A stretch of 35,630 nt of DNA, from positions 1 through 35,630 of IMG/VR virus record IMGVR_UViG_3300027980_000073. The stretch is one strand, 5' to 3'. The number at the start of each line of letters is the position of its first letter. The stretch's first letter is position 1. The notes under the pieces were generated by a model. It ran no database searches. It saw nothing but the letters and a program-made list of their open reading frames with translations, and was not told the DNA's origin. Both the position numbers and the translations under genes were made by a program. Source of the stretch: a virus. This document shows, piece by piece, positions 1-6,670 of the stretch.

Positions 1-70
1 CCAATTCATAACCAATTAAATATCCTACACCAAATGCACATGCAATTGTAATAAAAGCTAATACGTTCAT
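1..70 (-). CDS. Small single-TM membrane protein, cut by the window edge
   Basis: A leftward ORF starts at ATG 70 behind a strong GGAGG site and runs off the window after 23 codons. The visible part is hydrophobic and Gly-rich, consistent with one N-terminal transmembrane helix. If the two window ends are joined, the frame stays open for 16 more codons with a charged, Cys-containing tail. It then stops at 35581, overlapping the RHH gene start by 20 bases, which gives a 39-residue protein. Function unknown. Confidence 0.6.
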   Translation of the reverse strand, partial: MNVLAFITIACAFGVGYLIGYEL

Positions 71-79
71 ACTTACCTC

Positions 80-268
80 CTAATCAGCATCAAAATGCAT
101 TTCGAATTCTTTGTCACAACCGTCAACATCATCACAACGAAGATTATAAGTCGTTCCGCAACTATCCTTTTCGATCTCGTCCCATATAGCGCCACAGTAA
201 GGACATTCTACCTCAACACACGTTTGGTAAATTTTTAAATCCCTATATCCTCTGTATATTTTTTTCAT
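80..268 (-). CDS. Small zinc-ribbon-like protein
   Basis: This 62-residue protein has a CPYC knuckle near residue 22 and a second Cys pair (CDD..GC) near residues 45-51, a spacing typical of a zinc ribbon. The C-terminus is acidic. It lies in the leftward operon downstream of the helicase, with GGAGG upstream of the ATG. Zinc ribbons of this size are common in phage early regions and may bind DNA or partner proteins. No specific function can be assigned. Confidence 0.65.
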   Translation of the reverse strand: MKKIYRGYRDLKIYQTCVEVECPYCGAIWDEIEKDSCGTTYNLRCDDVDGCDKEFEMHFDAD

Positions 269-298
269 ACATCTTATCCTCCTATACCTCTACATAGT

Positions 299-505
299 CT
301 AAACTCCGATTGTATAAATAGCTTCCTTCTCATAAACTAAATTGTAATCATTATAAATAGTGTTTAACCCTTCTTCTCCTTGCTCTCTCAGATCAATTAA
401 AAAATCAAGTCTTTCTAACAGTGGCCTTCTTCCATCTGTGTGCCATAAATTATTCACAAACCAATTGTAATCTTTGCCTTTTGCATCTACTATTCTTCTG
501 TGCAT
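299..505 (-). CDS. Hypothetical protein downstream of helicase
   Basis: This ORF encodes 68 residues from ATG 505. That start is preferred over the upstream in-frame ATG 517 because the GGAGG site lies between the two and overlaps the end of the helicase gene. The protein is charged, with aromatic residues near the N-terminus, and has no signal peptide or membrane segment. It is probably translationally coupled to the helicase. I recognise no family. Confidence 0.6.
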   Translation of the reverse strand: MHRRIVDAKGKDYNWFVNNLWHTDGRRPLLERLDFLIDLREQGEEGLNTIYNDYNLVYEKEAIYTIGV

Positions 506-507
506 AT

Positions 508-1749
508 TTACCTCCATGGTTGAATTTCTTTAAACCTTAACTCGTCTTTAATGTGTCTGCATAAGTTATTCCCAACTATACCGTCGCGTTGCTTTGTTAC
601 ATTGACCTCCATTAGTTCAAATTTTTCCAGTGTTTCCTCGCTTATAACTCCACGCTTTACCCACTCTCTTATGTTATCTTCGTTAGGCTTGTGAAGGTAT
701 ACAGCGTTATCTGAATCTTGGTAAGGCGCTTTTGACTCCCTCACATCACGTTCTCCAGTAGGTCTATTGTCACCAGATGAATCGTTTAGCTGTGTTAATA
801 CAACAACAGGTATGTCAAACTCCAAAGCTATTTTTTTAAAGTGTCTACTTAACCATGCCACCTCACGTTCTCTCGAATTGTGCTTACCCTCAGACTCCAT
901 AATTTGTAGGTAGTCAACCACCAGGAGTTGTGCTTTAGTTTCGTACAACTTGCGCCTTATCTCGCTTATTGTTGATATTCTAGCATTAAGATACAAGTCT
1001 CTGCCTTTGAACATGCTGTTAACTCGTCTTATAGCTTTCCACTGTTCATCTGTGAACCGCTTTTCTCTGAAACATGTGTTGTCTATACCTGTTTCTCTTA
1101 CCAAAATACGTTTCCACAATGACTCGCTGCGCATTTCACGGGATATAAAAAGTGTTGTTAATTCCTCTGACCATTTACTAAGATTCTGCATAACAAATAA
1201 TGTTTTACCTACACCTGATCTTGCACCTACTAAGTTAAGTTCTCCTTTTCTCAACGTGCCCATGATACGGTTTAAGAATCCTAAGTCAGAATCAAACTTG
1301 TAATAGTCATACTCTTTTTCTAATGGTTTATGCATGTCTGCCATAAATGAATCTATAACGTGGTCTATGTGGTCTTTATCTATTTCGCTAGACTCTGCCA
1401 TGTCTAAAATATCTTGTGCGACTTGCACAGCGTTTAAATCCTTGTTGGTTATTACCTCGGCTATGTACCGTTTAACCTCTCTGCTTTCAAAGTCAGCTTT
1501 TAACTTAGTAAAGTGCGAATCGTTAACAATAGGGTTTTCTAAATATGCGTCAGTACACGTTGTCATCAACTCGTGGCTTATACCACTGTCTAGTAAGTTA
1601 ACCATGTCTATCGGCTTTCTATCGCCATCTAGCACTTTCATTACTTGGCATAATACAGCTAAGTCACCAGTAAAGTATTGAGGTTTAACTCTTAGTATGT
1701 CTTTATGGTTACATTGCATTATATGACCGAGTATTACCTTCTCTACCAT
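508..1749 (-). CDS. dnaB: Replicative DNA helicase, DnaB-like
   Basis: This 413-residue protein is a RecA-fold hexameric helicase that would unwind DNA at the phage fork. The Walker A motif GARSGVGKT lies at residues 175-183 and Walker B LLVVDY at 275-280, followed by LQIM. The VLTQLN segment near 317-322 matches the DnaB glutamine motif, and a RESK-type segment follows. The N-terminal domain is short, as in many phage DnaB proteins. The start overlaps the end of the replication initiator by 7 bases, so loader/initiator and helicase are coupled, the arrangement common in Gram-positive phages. The product class is well supported; the symbol follows the family. Confidence 0.93.
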   Translation of the reverse strand: MVEKVILGHIMQCNHKDILRVKPQYFTGDLAVLCQVMKVLDGDRKPIDMVNLLDSGISHELMTTCTDAYLENPIVNDSHFTKLKADFESREVKRYIAEVITNKDLNAVQVAQDILDMAESSEIDKDHIDHVIDSFMADMHKPLEKEYDYYKFDSDLGFLNRIMGTLRKGELNLVGARSGVGKTLFVMQNLSKWSEELTTLFISREMRSESLWKRILVRETGIDNTCFREKRFTDEQWKAIRRVNSMFKGRDLYLNARISTISEIRRKLYETKAQLLVVDYLQIMESEGKHNSREREVAWLSRHFKKIALEFDIPVVVLTQLNDSSGDNRPTGERDVRESKAPYQDSDNAVYLHKPNEDNIREWVKRGVISEETLEKFELMEVNVTKQRDGIVGNNLCRHIKDELRFKEIQPWR

Positions 1750-2498
1750 CCTTGTTCCTTCTTCCTCATTATTTCAGATATACGATCAACTGGTTTGTCT
1801 TGCTTATTGTCGTAATTGCCCTCTAGTATCTTTATAAAGTTATTAGGGTTAAATACCCAATCGTACTTGAACCAATTACCAGCACCCTTTACTAAAAAGT
1901 CAGATTGTTCAGCTTTGTCTAATACACTAATTACTTTTTCAAAACCGTAGTCTGTAATACGCGCATTAATTTCCTTCTTTCGCTTATCTGTCATTTTAGC
2001 AGCTTGTGGTAAACTCTTGCAGTTATCAGAGTAGTATTTTGCGACTTCTGCCACATAGTCTTTTTCTTGTTTATCATTGTTATCATTGTTGTTAGTATCC
2101 ATCGAGTGTTTCTTTAGTGTTTCTTTAGCGTTACCCTTGTCAACTTTTTCTTGATAGGATACCCAGTTTGCAATGGTTACGACTGTCCCATTACTGTTAC
2201 CCTCAACTGTTATCATTTGGTTACTTTCCATAAATTCTAGTATTGCTTTTATTGTTTTGGGATTCGGCTCCTTCCATTTCAACCCTTCATAATAACCTAC
2301 GCCTTTAGCGATTTGTCTATATGATGTTGCACGTTGTCCGGGCTGTATTGTTGTAAAACCTCCGTTTCTATTTGGTATCTTTACAGGTTTATGATTGACC
2401 GAATACTTTAGCCATTGCCATACCCTGTGATACATAGGTGGCATTAACCATATACTCGATTCTAATTCTTTTCTATGATCGGCAATCCACCCTGACAT
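1743..2498 (-). CDS. Replication initiator / replisome organizer, DnaD-like
   Basis: This 251-residue protein has an N-terminal winged-helix-type region (about 1-115, with SIWLMPP, IAKG and a helical segment ending in a VTIANWVSYQ strand). A low-complexity Asn/Lys/Asp linker follows at about 130-145. The C-terminal region (about 148-235) resembles phage DnaD/DnaB_2 domains that contact the helicase, with the typical WFKYDWVFNPNNFIKILEG ending. It should bind the origin and recruit the downstream helicase, with which it overlaps. The linker-coding DNA carries tandem repeats that may be the origin. The start is ATG 2498 with GAGGTG upstream. No gene symbol is given because phage homologues are named inconsistently. 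Confidence 0.82.
   Translation of the reverse strand: MSGWIADHRKELESSIWLMPPMYHRVWQWLKYSVNHKPVKIPNRNGGFTTIQPGQRATSYRQIAKGVGYYEGLKWKEPNPKTIKAILEFMESNQMITVEGNSNGTVVTIANWVSYQEKVDKGNAKETLKKHSMDTNNNDNNDKQEKDYVAEVAKYYSDNCKSLPQAAKMTDKRKKEINARITDYGFEKVISVLDKAEQSDFLVKGAGNWFKYDWVFNPNNFIKILEGNYDNKQDKPVDRISEIMRKKEQGW
2072..2127. repeat. Tandem direct repeats inside the initiator gene; candidate origin iterons
   Basis: Two short tandem repeats sit in the linker-coding part of the initiator gene. TATCATTGT occurs at 2072-2080 and 2081-2089. GTGTTTCTTTA occurs at 2106-2116 and 2117-2127. The 11-base unit is not a multiple of three, so it is not explained by a protein repeat, and its period is about one helical turn. 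Lambdoid and Gram-positive phages often place the origin inside the initiator gene. Origin function is inference. Confidence 0.4.
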
Positions 2499-2501
2499 GT
2501 G

Positions 2502-2663
2502 TTACACCTCGTTTTTAGGTACAAGCCATTCTATAACTTTATCGAGTTCGAACCTAATCAATCCAGTTCTAGTAGTTACTGATGGCATACCGTCTTTTCT
2601 ATATCGGTCAATTGTTCTCTCTGTAACTTTCAAGTGTTCTGCGATCTCTTTCTTGGTTAGCAT
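2502..2663 (-). CDS. Helix-turn-helix DNA-binding protein (HTH_17/MerR-like)
   Basis: This 53-residue ORF has AAGGAGGTG upstream of its ATG. It encodes a compact HTH: LTKKEIAEHLKVTERTIDRY at residues 2-21, then KDGMPS, a basic turn, and a C-terminal EWL helix. This pattern is typical of excisionase-like and MerR-type single-domain DNA binders. It is the first gene of the leftward unit, just downstream of the 2686-2714 promoter. It could regulate the divergent promoters or act with the replication proteins. The direct role is inferred. Confidence 0.75.
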   Translation of the reverse strand: MLTKKEIAEHLKVTERTIDRYRKDGMPSVTTRTGLIRFELDKVIEWLVPKNEV

Positions 2664-2685
2664 TTCGCCACCTCCTTATGTATAT

Positions 2686-2714
2686 ATCTTACTACCATGT
2701 CTAGACTTTGTCAA
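2686..2714 (-). promoter_or_regulatory. Leftward sigma-70/SigA promoter
   Basis: On the minus strand, TTGACA (2714-2709) is followed after exactly 17 bases by TAAGAT (2691-2686), about 23 bases ahead of the HTH gene start. It is well placed to drive the HTH, initiator and helicase genes and onward. If the genome is circular, its transcript could in principle run to the 10.26 kb terminator. Confidence 0.75.
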
Positions 2715-2803
2715 CAATATTTATAAATTTCTTACATTTTATTTTCTGCATGTCGCTCTTATAATGTAGGCTTAATTTTATTCGATTTATTTTGATTTAT
2801 GGG

Positions 2804-2842
2804 TTGACGGTATAACCATATGGTGCTACAATGGTATTACCA
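2804..2842 (+). promoter_or_regulatory. Rightward early promoter with overlapping operator-like palindromes
   Basis: TTGACG (2804-2809), 17 bases, then TACAAT (2827-2832) is a near-consensus promoter. The spacer holds the perfect palindrome ACCATATGGT (2815-2824). TGGTA-T-TACCA (2832-2842) covers the start-point region. These symmetric elements look like repressor sites, perhaps for the AbrB-like product encoded immediately downstream. AT-rich near-repeats at 2781-2800 upstream could act as an UP element. Promoter confidence is high; the operator identity is inferred. Confidence 0.75.
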
Positions 2843-2862
2843 GATGAACGAAAGGAGATCGC

Positions 2863-3003
2863 ATGGCAAAGCTAATTAAAAGAGGGAATAGTCTTACAGT
2901 AGCAATTCACCCATTCCAGTTACAAGCTGCTGGATTCGAAGAAGGTGACGAAATCAACATTCAAGTTAAAGGCAAGAAGTTAGTACTTACTAAGGAGGAC
3001 TAG
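2863..3003 (+). CDS. AbrB/MazE-like swapped-hairpin DNA-binding protein
   Basis: This 46-residue protein matches the short MazE/AbrB pattern: KRGNSLTVAI at residues 6-15, a helical turn, GFEEGDEI at 24-31, then a final strand KLVLTK. Such proteins dimerise through swapped beta-hairpins and bind DNA in promoters or act as antitoxins. Here it is the first gene after the rightward promoter with palindromes, with GGAG before its ATG, so autoregulation is plausible. No MazF-like toxin follows, so it is an orphan if antitoxin-derived. Confidence 0.75.
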   Translation: MAKLIKRGNSLTVAIHPFQLQAAGFEEGDEINIQVKGKKLVLTKED

Positions 3004-3279
3004 ATGATTACACTTAAATGTATTGAGGGACAAGTTGAAGACCTGGCACAAAAGGCTTACGATCTTAACGAATCATGTAGCATGACGGACGTGCGCTGTA
3101 GACTAGAAGTATCTGACACTTGCGATAATGTCGAAGCAAAACGCAACGAACTAATTGAAAGTATCGAATCGATGTTTGAACAGCTTAGAGAACTTAACGC
3201 TTGTACTACAGAAACATACAAAGCACTTGAGAACTCTGAGGGAAGTATTATTAAAAATCTAAAAGATATTATCTTATAG
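3004..3279 (+). CDS. Hypothetical coiled-coil protein
   Basis: The ATG directly follows the stop of the AbrB-like gene (TAGATG), so the two are coupled, and a GGAGG lies within the end of the upstream gene. The 91-residue product is acidic and mostly helical, with several Cys residues in its middle and a probable coiled coil at about 43-70. No family is recognised. Its position after a MazE-like gene invites comparison with a toxin, but it does not look like MazF. Confidence 0.65.
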   Translation: MITLKCIEGQVEDLAQKAYDLNESCSMTDVRCRLEVSDTCDNVEAKRNELIESIESMFEQLRELNACTTETYKALENSEGSIIKNLKDIIL

Positions 3280-3288
3280 GAGGTTAAC

Positions 3289-3411
3289 ATGGAAGAACTA
3301 GCAATGGAATTAATCAGGAATGATTGGTCACCAGAAGAAGTACAGGAAGTGTTGAACGAGTATTACGCAATGGACGAGTTAAGCCAAGCAGAATGTATGA
3401 ATTATGATTAG
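3289..3411 (+). CDS. Small acidic hypothetical protein
   Basis: A 40-residue ORF starts at 3289 with GGAGG seven bases upstream. The product is strongly acidic and helical, with a DWSPEEVQEVLNEY segment resembling a short UBA-like or helical bundle motif. It overlaps the next gene by 8 bases, supporting translation as part of the operon. Function unknown. Confidence 0.6.
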   Translation: MEELAMELIRNDWSPEEVQEVLNEYYAMDELSQAECMNYD

Positions 3412-3595
3412 CGTACTGGAATATCACGAGCAAATGTGTGAACGTTATTTAAACGACCTAGAAACGCTATACAACGCCCATACAGATAAGAACAACTTAA
3501 GCATGACAATTAGTATGATTAACAAAGCAAAGAGCCGTTACGAGCAACACAAGAGGTTTTGTGAGATAATTAGAGGTGAGATAGATGGACGATAA
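3404..3595 (+). CDS. Hypothetical helical protein upstream of the annealing protein
   Basis: This 63-residue ORF overlaps the preceding ORF by 8 bases and the Erf gene by 11 bases, consistent with a tightly packed recombination operon. The product is helical and charged, with no signal or membrane segment. I recognise no family. The usable ribosome site is weak, so translation probably depends on coupling. Confidence 0.6.
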   Translation: MISVLEYHEQMCERYLNDLETLYNAHTDKNNLSMTISMINKAKSRYEQHKRFCEIIRGEIDGR

Positions 3596-4226
3596 ACTAG
3601 CACTAAAGATTTTTAATGTAATGGAAGAAACAAAAGCGATTGAAAAAGATCAAACAGTCGGCAAAGGAAATAATCAGTATGAAGCTGTCAGCGAGTCGTC
3701 TGTACTAAATGAAATCAAACCGTTATTCAGAAAGCATAAATTAATAATGTTTCCTCATAAAACAAAAGCGGTAGAAATACAACACTCTTACCCAGACCCT
3801 TACGACAAGAACAAAACTAAACTTAAATCACTCACGCAATTAGTAATGACATTCTTACTTGTAGATGCAGAAACAGGCGAGTCGGTAGAAGTAGAGGTTT
3901 GTGGTAATGGTTATGACGCATTAGACAAAGGCGCTGGCAAAGCTTCAACGTATGCCTATAAGATAGCATTGCAAAAGACATTCATGTTGTTTAGTGGCGA
4001 AGATACAGACAATCACCACACACAAGATAGCTTAAATTCTCAAAGTGACACAAAAGAAGAACGCAAGGTTACTACTCAAATGCTTATTGATATGGCTGCA
4101 AAAGTAGGAGTAGACGAAGCTAAATTATGCAAATCTGGTAACGTTAGCGAAGTTAAATATATATCGCAAGAAAAGAAGCAACAGTGGTACGATGCGTATA
4201 AAGCTAAAGTTGATAAGGAGGGTTAA
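3585..4226 (+). CDS. erf: Erf-family single-strand DNA annealing protein
   Basis: This 213-residue protein matches the ERF family of single-strand annealing recombinases. The N-terminal part contains KGNNQYEAVSESSVL near 27-41 and LFRKHKLIM near 47-55. The family signature YDALDKGAGKASTYAYK lies at 110-126, followed by KTFML. It anneals complementary single strands during recombination-dependent replication and genome circularisation. Neighbours fit: HNH-like protein, SSB and RusA resolvase lie in the same operon. The C-terminal 70 residues are a variable charged tail. The stop overlaps the next start (TAATG). Confidence 0.9.
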   Translation: MDDKLALKIFNVMEETKAIEKDQTVGKGNNQYEAVSESSVLNEIKPLFRKHKLIMFPHKTKAVEIQHSYPDPYDKNKTKLKSLTQLVMTFLLVDAETGESVEVEVCGNGYDALDKGAGKASTYAYKIALQKTFMLFSGEDTDNHHTQDSLNSQSDTKEERKVTTQMLIDMAAKVGVDEAKLCKSGNVSEVKYISQEKKQQWYDAYKAKVDKEG

Positions 4227-4510
4227 TGCGTAAGACAATTAACGGTGAGTCGTGCTGGGTATGTGGTACGACTTACGGTTTAGAATATCACCATACTTTC
4301 TTTGGGAAGAAGGACCAAAAGGATTTTACAGATAAACATATGTTAGGGTTCTATCTATGCTCAGAACATCACCGTGGCAATTACAGCCCACATCATAACA
4401 GAGAGTTAGACTTAAAATTAAAAGTAATAGCACAAGAGAAGTACGAGGAAACACACAGTAGAGAGAGTTTCATGGACAATAAAACAGGTATAGGGAGGAA
4501 TTATTTGTGA
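4226..4510 (+). CDS. HNH-like zinc-binding protein, putative nuclease
   Basis: This 94-residue protein carries C10-x2-C13, a tandem HH at 22-23, C45-x2-HH at 48-49 and HH at 56-57. That distribution is seen in small phage HNH or NinG-like proteins placed next to recombination genes. It may be a treble-clef structure-specific nuclease, but the catalytic HNH residues cannot be assigned with certainty from the sequence. It starts on the Erf stop (TAATG) and its TGA overlaps the GTG of the next gene. Confidence 0.65.
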   Translation: MRKTINGESCWVCGTTYGLEYHHTFFGKKDQKDFTDKHMLGFYLCSEHHRGNYSPHHNRELDLKLKVIAQEKYEETHSRESFMDNKTGIGRNYL

Positions 4511-4716
4511 AAGATTCAGATTTAAAAATAGATGTTATTACTTATAAAAAACCTAACAATAAGCCTACAAATTTTAAAGGTTTTGTCAAAATAACTCACA
4601 AACCTAGTGGTATTGCATTAACTCAAAGGGTTATTGTCTCACAATTCGCAACAGCAGAAACAATAAAAAAACAATTAGAAATTATGGTGGGCCAATGGAA
4701 TGAAACTACTATTTGA
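4507..4716 (+). CDS. Hypothetical protein with weak release-factor-like segment
   Basis: The GTG start overlaps the upstream TGA (GTGA) and is preceded by GGGAGG. The 69-residue product contains KITHKPSGIALT at 28-39 and a following SQ. This resembles the ITHxPSGIxV...SQ stretch of class I peptide-chain release factors and the small phage RF-like proteins, but the catalytic GGQ loop is absent. The similarity is short and could be chance. Treat the function as unknown. Confidence 0.55.
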   Translation: MKDSDLKIDVITYKKPNNKPTNFKGFVKITHKPSGIALTQRVIVSQFATAETIKKQLEIMVGQWNETTI

Positions 4717-4745
4717 ATCCGCTCATATAACACAAGGAGGTTAAA

Positions 4746-5111
4746 GTGGACTATACACCGTTAGATATTATTAACAAGCTTATGAAAATAGACGATGAAC
4801 TTTGCCACTATTGCACTATGCTAGCTAACTTTACAGATGAATTAGCAGACCTAGAAGCAAGCTACGACAAAGCATTATCTATCGAACTAGTCAAAATGGA
4901 AAGCGAGGGGAAGGCCAAGACAACAGCAGAGAAGATAGCAAAGGGGCAAGATCATATTGTAGCACTGGCTATTAATCTTAAAGGTAAGAAAGAACAAATC
5001 AAGAATTTAAGACAACGTGTTGACGCTTGGAAGTCCAGGTTATCCGTTGGTCAATCTGTACTAAGTTGGATGAATCAGAAAGAGAAGTATGACAATTACA
5101 CAGGGAGGTAA
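4746..5111 (+). CDS. Hypothetical coiled-coil early protein
   Basis: This 121-residue ORF has a GTG start at 4746 with AAGGAGG upstream. The product is almost entirely helical with heptad-like leucines, in two long helices separated near residue 60. The pattern (short helix, Lys/Glu-rich centre, conserved KSRLSVGQSVLSW near 95-107) resembles a widespread family of uncharacterised proteins found beside recombination genes in Gram-positive phages. Role unknown; binding to SSB or the annealing protein is only a possibility. Confidence 0.7.
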   Translation: MDYTPLDIINKLMKIDDELCHYCTMLANFTDELADLEASYDKALSIELVKMESEGKAKTTAEKIAKGQDHIVALAINLKGKKEQIKNLRQRVDAWKSRLSVGQSVLSWMNQKEKYDNYTGR

Positions 5112-5112
5112 C

Positions 5113-5589
5113 ATGCAAACGTATTTTATTATAAATAACGAAGAAATCATAAAAGGATACAACAAGTACATGGATTTTGTTAATGGTGTTAACATTACTT
5201 TTAAACAACTAAAAGATGTTTTGTCTTTAGAAACGAATGTATACTACGAAAACGTTAATAGTCTATCCTTACAACTAACAGAAAAAGACATAGAATCTTT
5301 AGGTTCACAGTTGCGAAAGTATTCAAAGACAGACTTTAAGTCTAACTCTAAAACAGCCAAGTTGTGGTTTAAACTGTTAAAAGAAAATGGTATAGAAAAG
5401 CAAATAAGAAGGCCAGATTTAGGCTTTTATATAGGCAATCGTGGTGTAAGGTGGTCAAGCGCTGTATGGGATTACAAAGGTTTACACTATGGAACTTTTA
5501 AAACACAAGAGCCGCACACTTTACCAGATTGGGCCACAGAAATAAAAGCCAGCGAATACCACAAAATAGCTGAAGATATGAAAGGTTAG
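5113..5589 (+). CDS. Hypothetical protein
   Basis: I chose ATG 5113 (158 residues) because GGGAGG sits directly before it, whereas the longer frame from 5089 lies inside the upstream gene with no ribosome site. The product has a helical N-terminal half and a Trp/Tyr-rich C-terminal half (about residues 100-145, GFYIGNRGVRW and GLHYGTF) that may form a beta domain. No family recognised. Confidence 0.65.
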   Translation: MQTYFIINNEEIIKGYNKYMDFVNGVNITFKQLKDVLSLETNVYYENVNSLSLQLTEKDIESLGSQLRKYSKTDFKSNSKTAKLWFKLLKENGIEKQIRRPDLGFYIGNRGVRWSSAVWDYKGLHYGTFKTQEPHTLPDWATEIKASEYHKIAEDMKG

Positions 5590-5592
5590 CAA

Positions 5593-5739
5593 ATGAGTGT
5601 AGGGTTAACCAAAGAACAACTGGAATACATGGAATCAGAAGACACAGACCAATATACATGCGCTAAGTTGACTAAGATGGTCAAAGAATTAGATAAGCGT
5701 ATACGAGAGTTAGAAAAGGAGAATAGACTATGGGAGTAG
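5593..5739 (+). CDS. Small coiled-coil hypothetical protein
   Basis: A 48-residue ORF three bases after the previous stop. Its C-terminal half is a clear short coiled coil (KMVKELDKRIRELEKENRL). It overlaps the start of the Cys-rich gene by 10 bases, and its own end contains the AAAGGAGA ribosome site for that gene. No strong ribosome site precedes it, so coupling to the upstream gene is likely. Function unknown. Confidence 0.5.
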   Translation: MSVGLTKEQLEYMESEDTDQYTCAKLTKMVKELDKRIRELEKENRLWE

Positions 5740-6056
5740 ATTTTTTAGTTTGTAACAGTTGCGGGGAAACATTCCCAGATTGCGGTTCTTTTGTACGTTG
5801 CAATTGCGGAAACGTTTGGTGTTCCGAAGACTGCGCAGAGAGCGACGGACACAAGAACGAAAAGTTTGATACGTGCAACACGTGCGAATATTTAGAAGAA
5901 TGCGAAGATAATGAAGATTACGAGTGCGAAGAAGCGAATAGTTGCGATTACTGCAACGTTGTAAAAGTACACGATAGCGATTTATTAGATCACGTTATTA
6001 AAAAGCACTACAACGACAATAGAGAAGAATTAGTTAAAGAGTTTAAAGGAGAATAG
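5730..6056 (+). CDS. Cys-rich multi-zinc-finger protein
   Basis: This 108-residue protein carries many paired Cys. CNSC at 8-11, then a PDC, C-x-C and W-CS-x2-C block at 17-35, looks like two zinc knuckles. CNTC and further Cys at 49-58 and CDYC at 72-75 with a following HD..DH and KKH suggest a C2H2-type unit. The C-terminus is acidic. It lies just upstream of SSB (three-base gap) and shares its AAAGGAGAATAGACT leader with it. It probably binds nucleic acid or protein; the exact role is unknown. Confidence 0.65.
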   Translation: MGVDFLVCNSCGETFPDCGSFVRCNCGNVWCSEDCAESDGHKNEKFDTCNTCEYLEECEDNEDYECEEANSCDYCNVVKVHDSDLLDHVIKKHYNDNREELVKEFKGE

Positions 6057-6059
6057 ACT

Positions 6060-6548
6060 ATGAATCAGGTGGCAATTATCGGGAGACTTACGAAGGACCC
6101 TGAACTAAGATATATCTCAGGTAGTGGAACGGCAACGTGCCAATTCACTTTAGCTGTAGACAAACAACTATCCAAGCAGAAGAAACAGGAGTTTGAACAA
6201 GCTGGTAAGCCTACAGCCGACTTTATTCGTATTGTTGTGTGGGGTAAGCAAGCTGAGAACTGCGCTAATTACTTAGAAAAAGGTAGAAAGGTGGCAATTA
6301 ACGGTAGTATTAACGTATCGTCTTACAAGTCGAATACAGGTGAAACTAGATACAGCACAGATGTAGTAGCCAGTAACGTAGAGTTTATTGACTGGGGCGG
6401 GAAGAAGCCACAAGGAGCAACAGCGCAGAAGCCGTCAGGTAATTTCCAAGCTTTTGACGATGATTTTGCCAATGATTTTAAGGCAATTGAGGATGATTTT
6501 GCCAATGATTTTAAGGCAATTGAGGATGATGATGATATTCCGTTCTAA
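6060..6548 (+). CDS. ssb: Single-stranded DNA-binding protein
   Basis: This 162-residue protein has a canonical SSB OB-fold at about 1-110: NQVAIIGRLTKDPELRY, then FTLAVDK, FIRIVVWGKQAENCANYL and a KVAINGSI strand. A linker and the acidic tip DDDDIPF follow; this tip recruits partner proteins. It protects single strands at the phage fork and works with Erf and the helicase. An 11-residue unit before the tip is duplicated through a 33-bp tandem DNA repeat. The ribosome site AAAGGAG lies in the end of the upstream gene. Confidence 0.95.
   Translation: MNQVAIIGRLTKDPELRYISGSGTATCQFTLAVDKQLSKQKKQEFEQAGKPTADFIRIVVWGKQAENCANYLEKGRKVAINGSINVSSYKSNTGETRYSTDVVASNVEFIDWGGKKPQGATAQKPSGNFQAFDDDFANDFKAIEDDFANDFKAIEDDDDIPF
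6459..6524 (+). repeat. 33-bp perfect tandem duplication in ssb
   Basis: Bases 6459-6491 and 6492-6524 are identical. Each codes for DDFANDFKAIE in the acidic linker before the SSB tip. The identity at DNA level indicates a recent slippage or duplication event that lengthened the tail by 11 residues without breaking the frame. Confidence 0.9.
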
Positions 6549-6562
6549 TATGCAGTAACTAA

Positions 6563-6588
6563 AGACCGTGTAAAAGCGGTCTATTTTT
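6563..6588 (+). terminator. Rho-independent terminator after ssb
   Basis: AGACCG (6563-6568) pairs with CGGTCT (6577-6582) around an 8-base loop, followed by ATTTTTA. The stem is only 6 bp, so it may be leaky. A new promoter follows 25 bases later, so it divides the early region into two units. Confidence 0.6.
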
Positions 6589-6613
6589 ATGTTTATTTGT
6601 TTTACAAATAGTG

Positions 6614-6642
6614 TTGACTTGGTGTCAAGTTGGTGGTACAAT
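6614..6642 (+). promoter_or_regulatory. Promoter of the Arc-like gene with operator-like inverted repeat
   Basis: TTGACT (6614-6619), 17 bases, then TACAAT (6637-6642). An inverted repeat TTGAC-TTGGT-GTCAA (6614-6628) overlaps the -35 box, a position where a bound repressor would block polymerase. The Arc-like protein starts 29 bases downstream, so negative autoregulation is a natural reading. Confidence 0.75.
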
Positions 6643-6670
6643 GATATTAAGTTAAAGAGAGGAGGAATAT

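Noticed and set aside
950-1303. Open frames on the plus strand across the helicase gene
   Set aside because: They lie opposite a gene with full helicase motifs, lack ribosome sites and have no recognisable protein features.
5089-5112. Upstream ATG start for the 158-residue protein
   Set aside because: Lies inside the previous gene without a ribosome site, whereas GGGAGG directly precedes ATG 5113.
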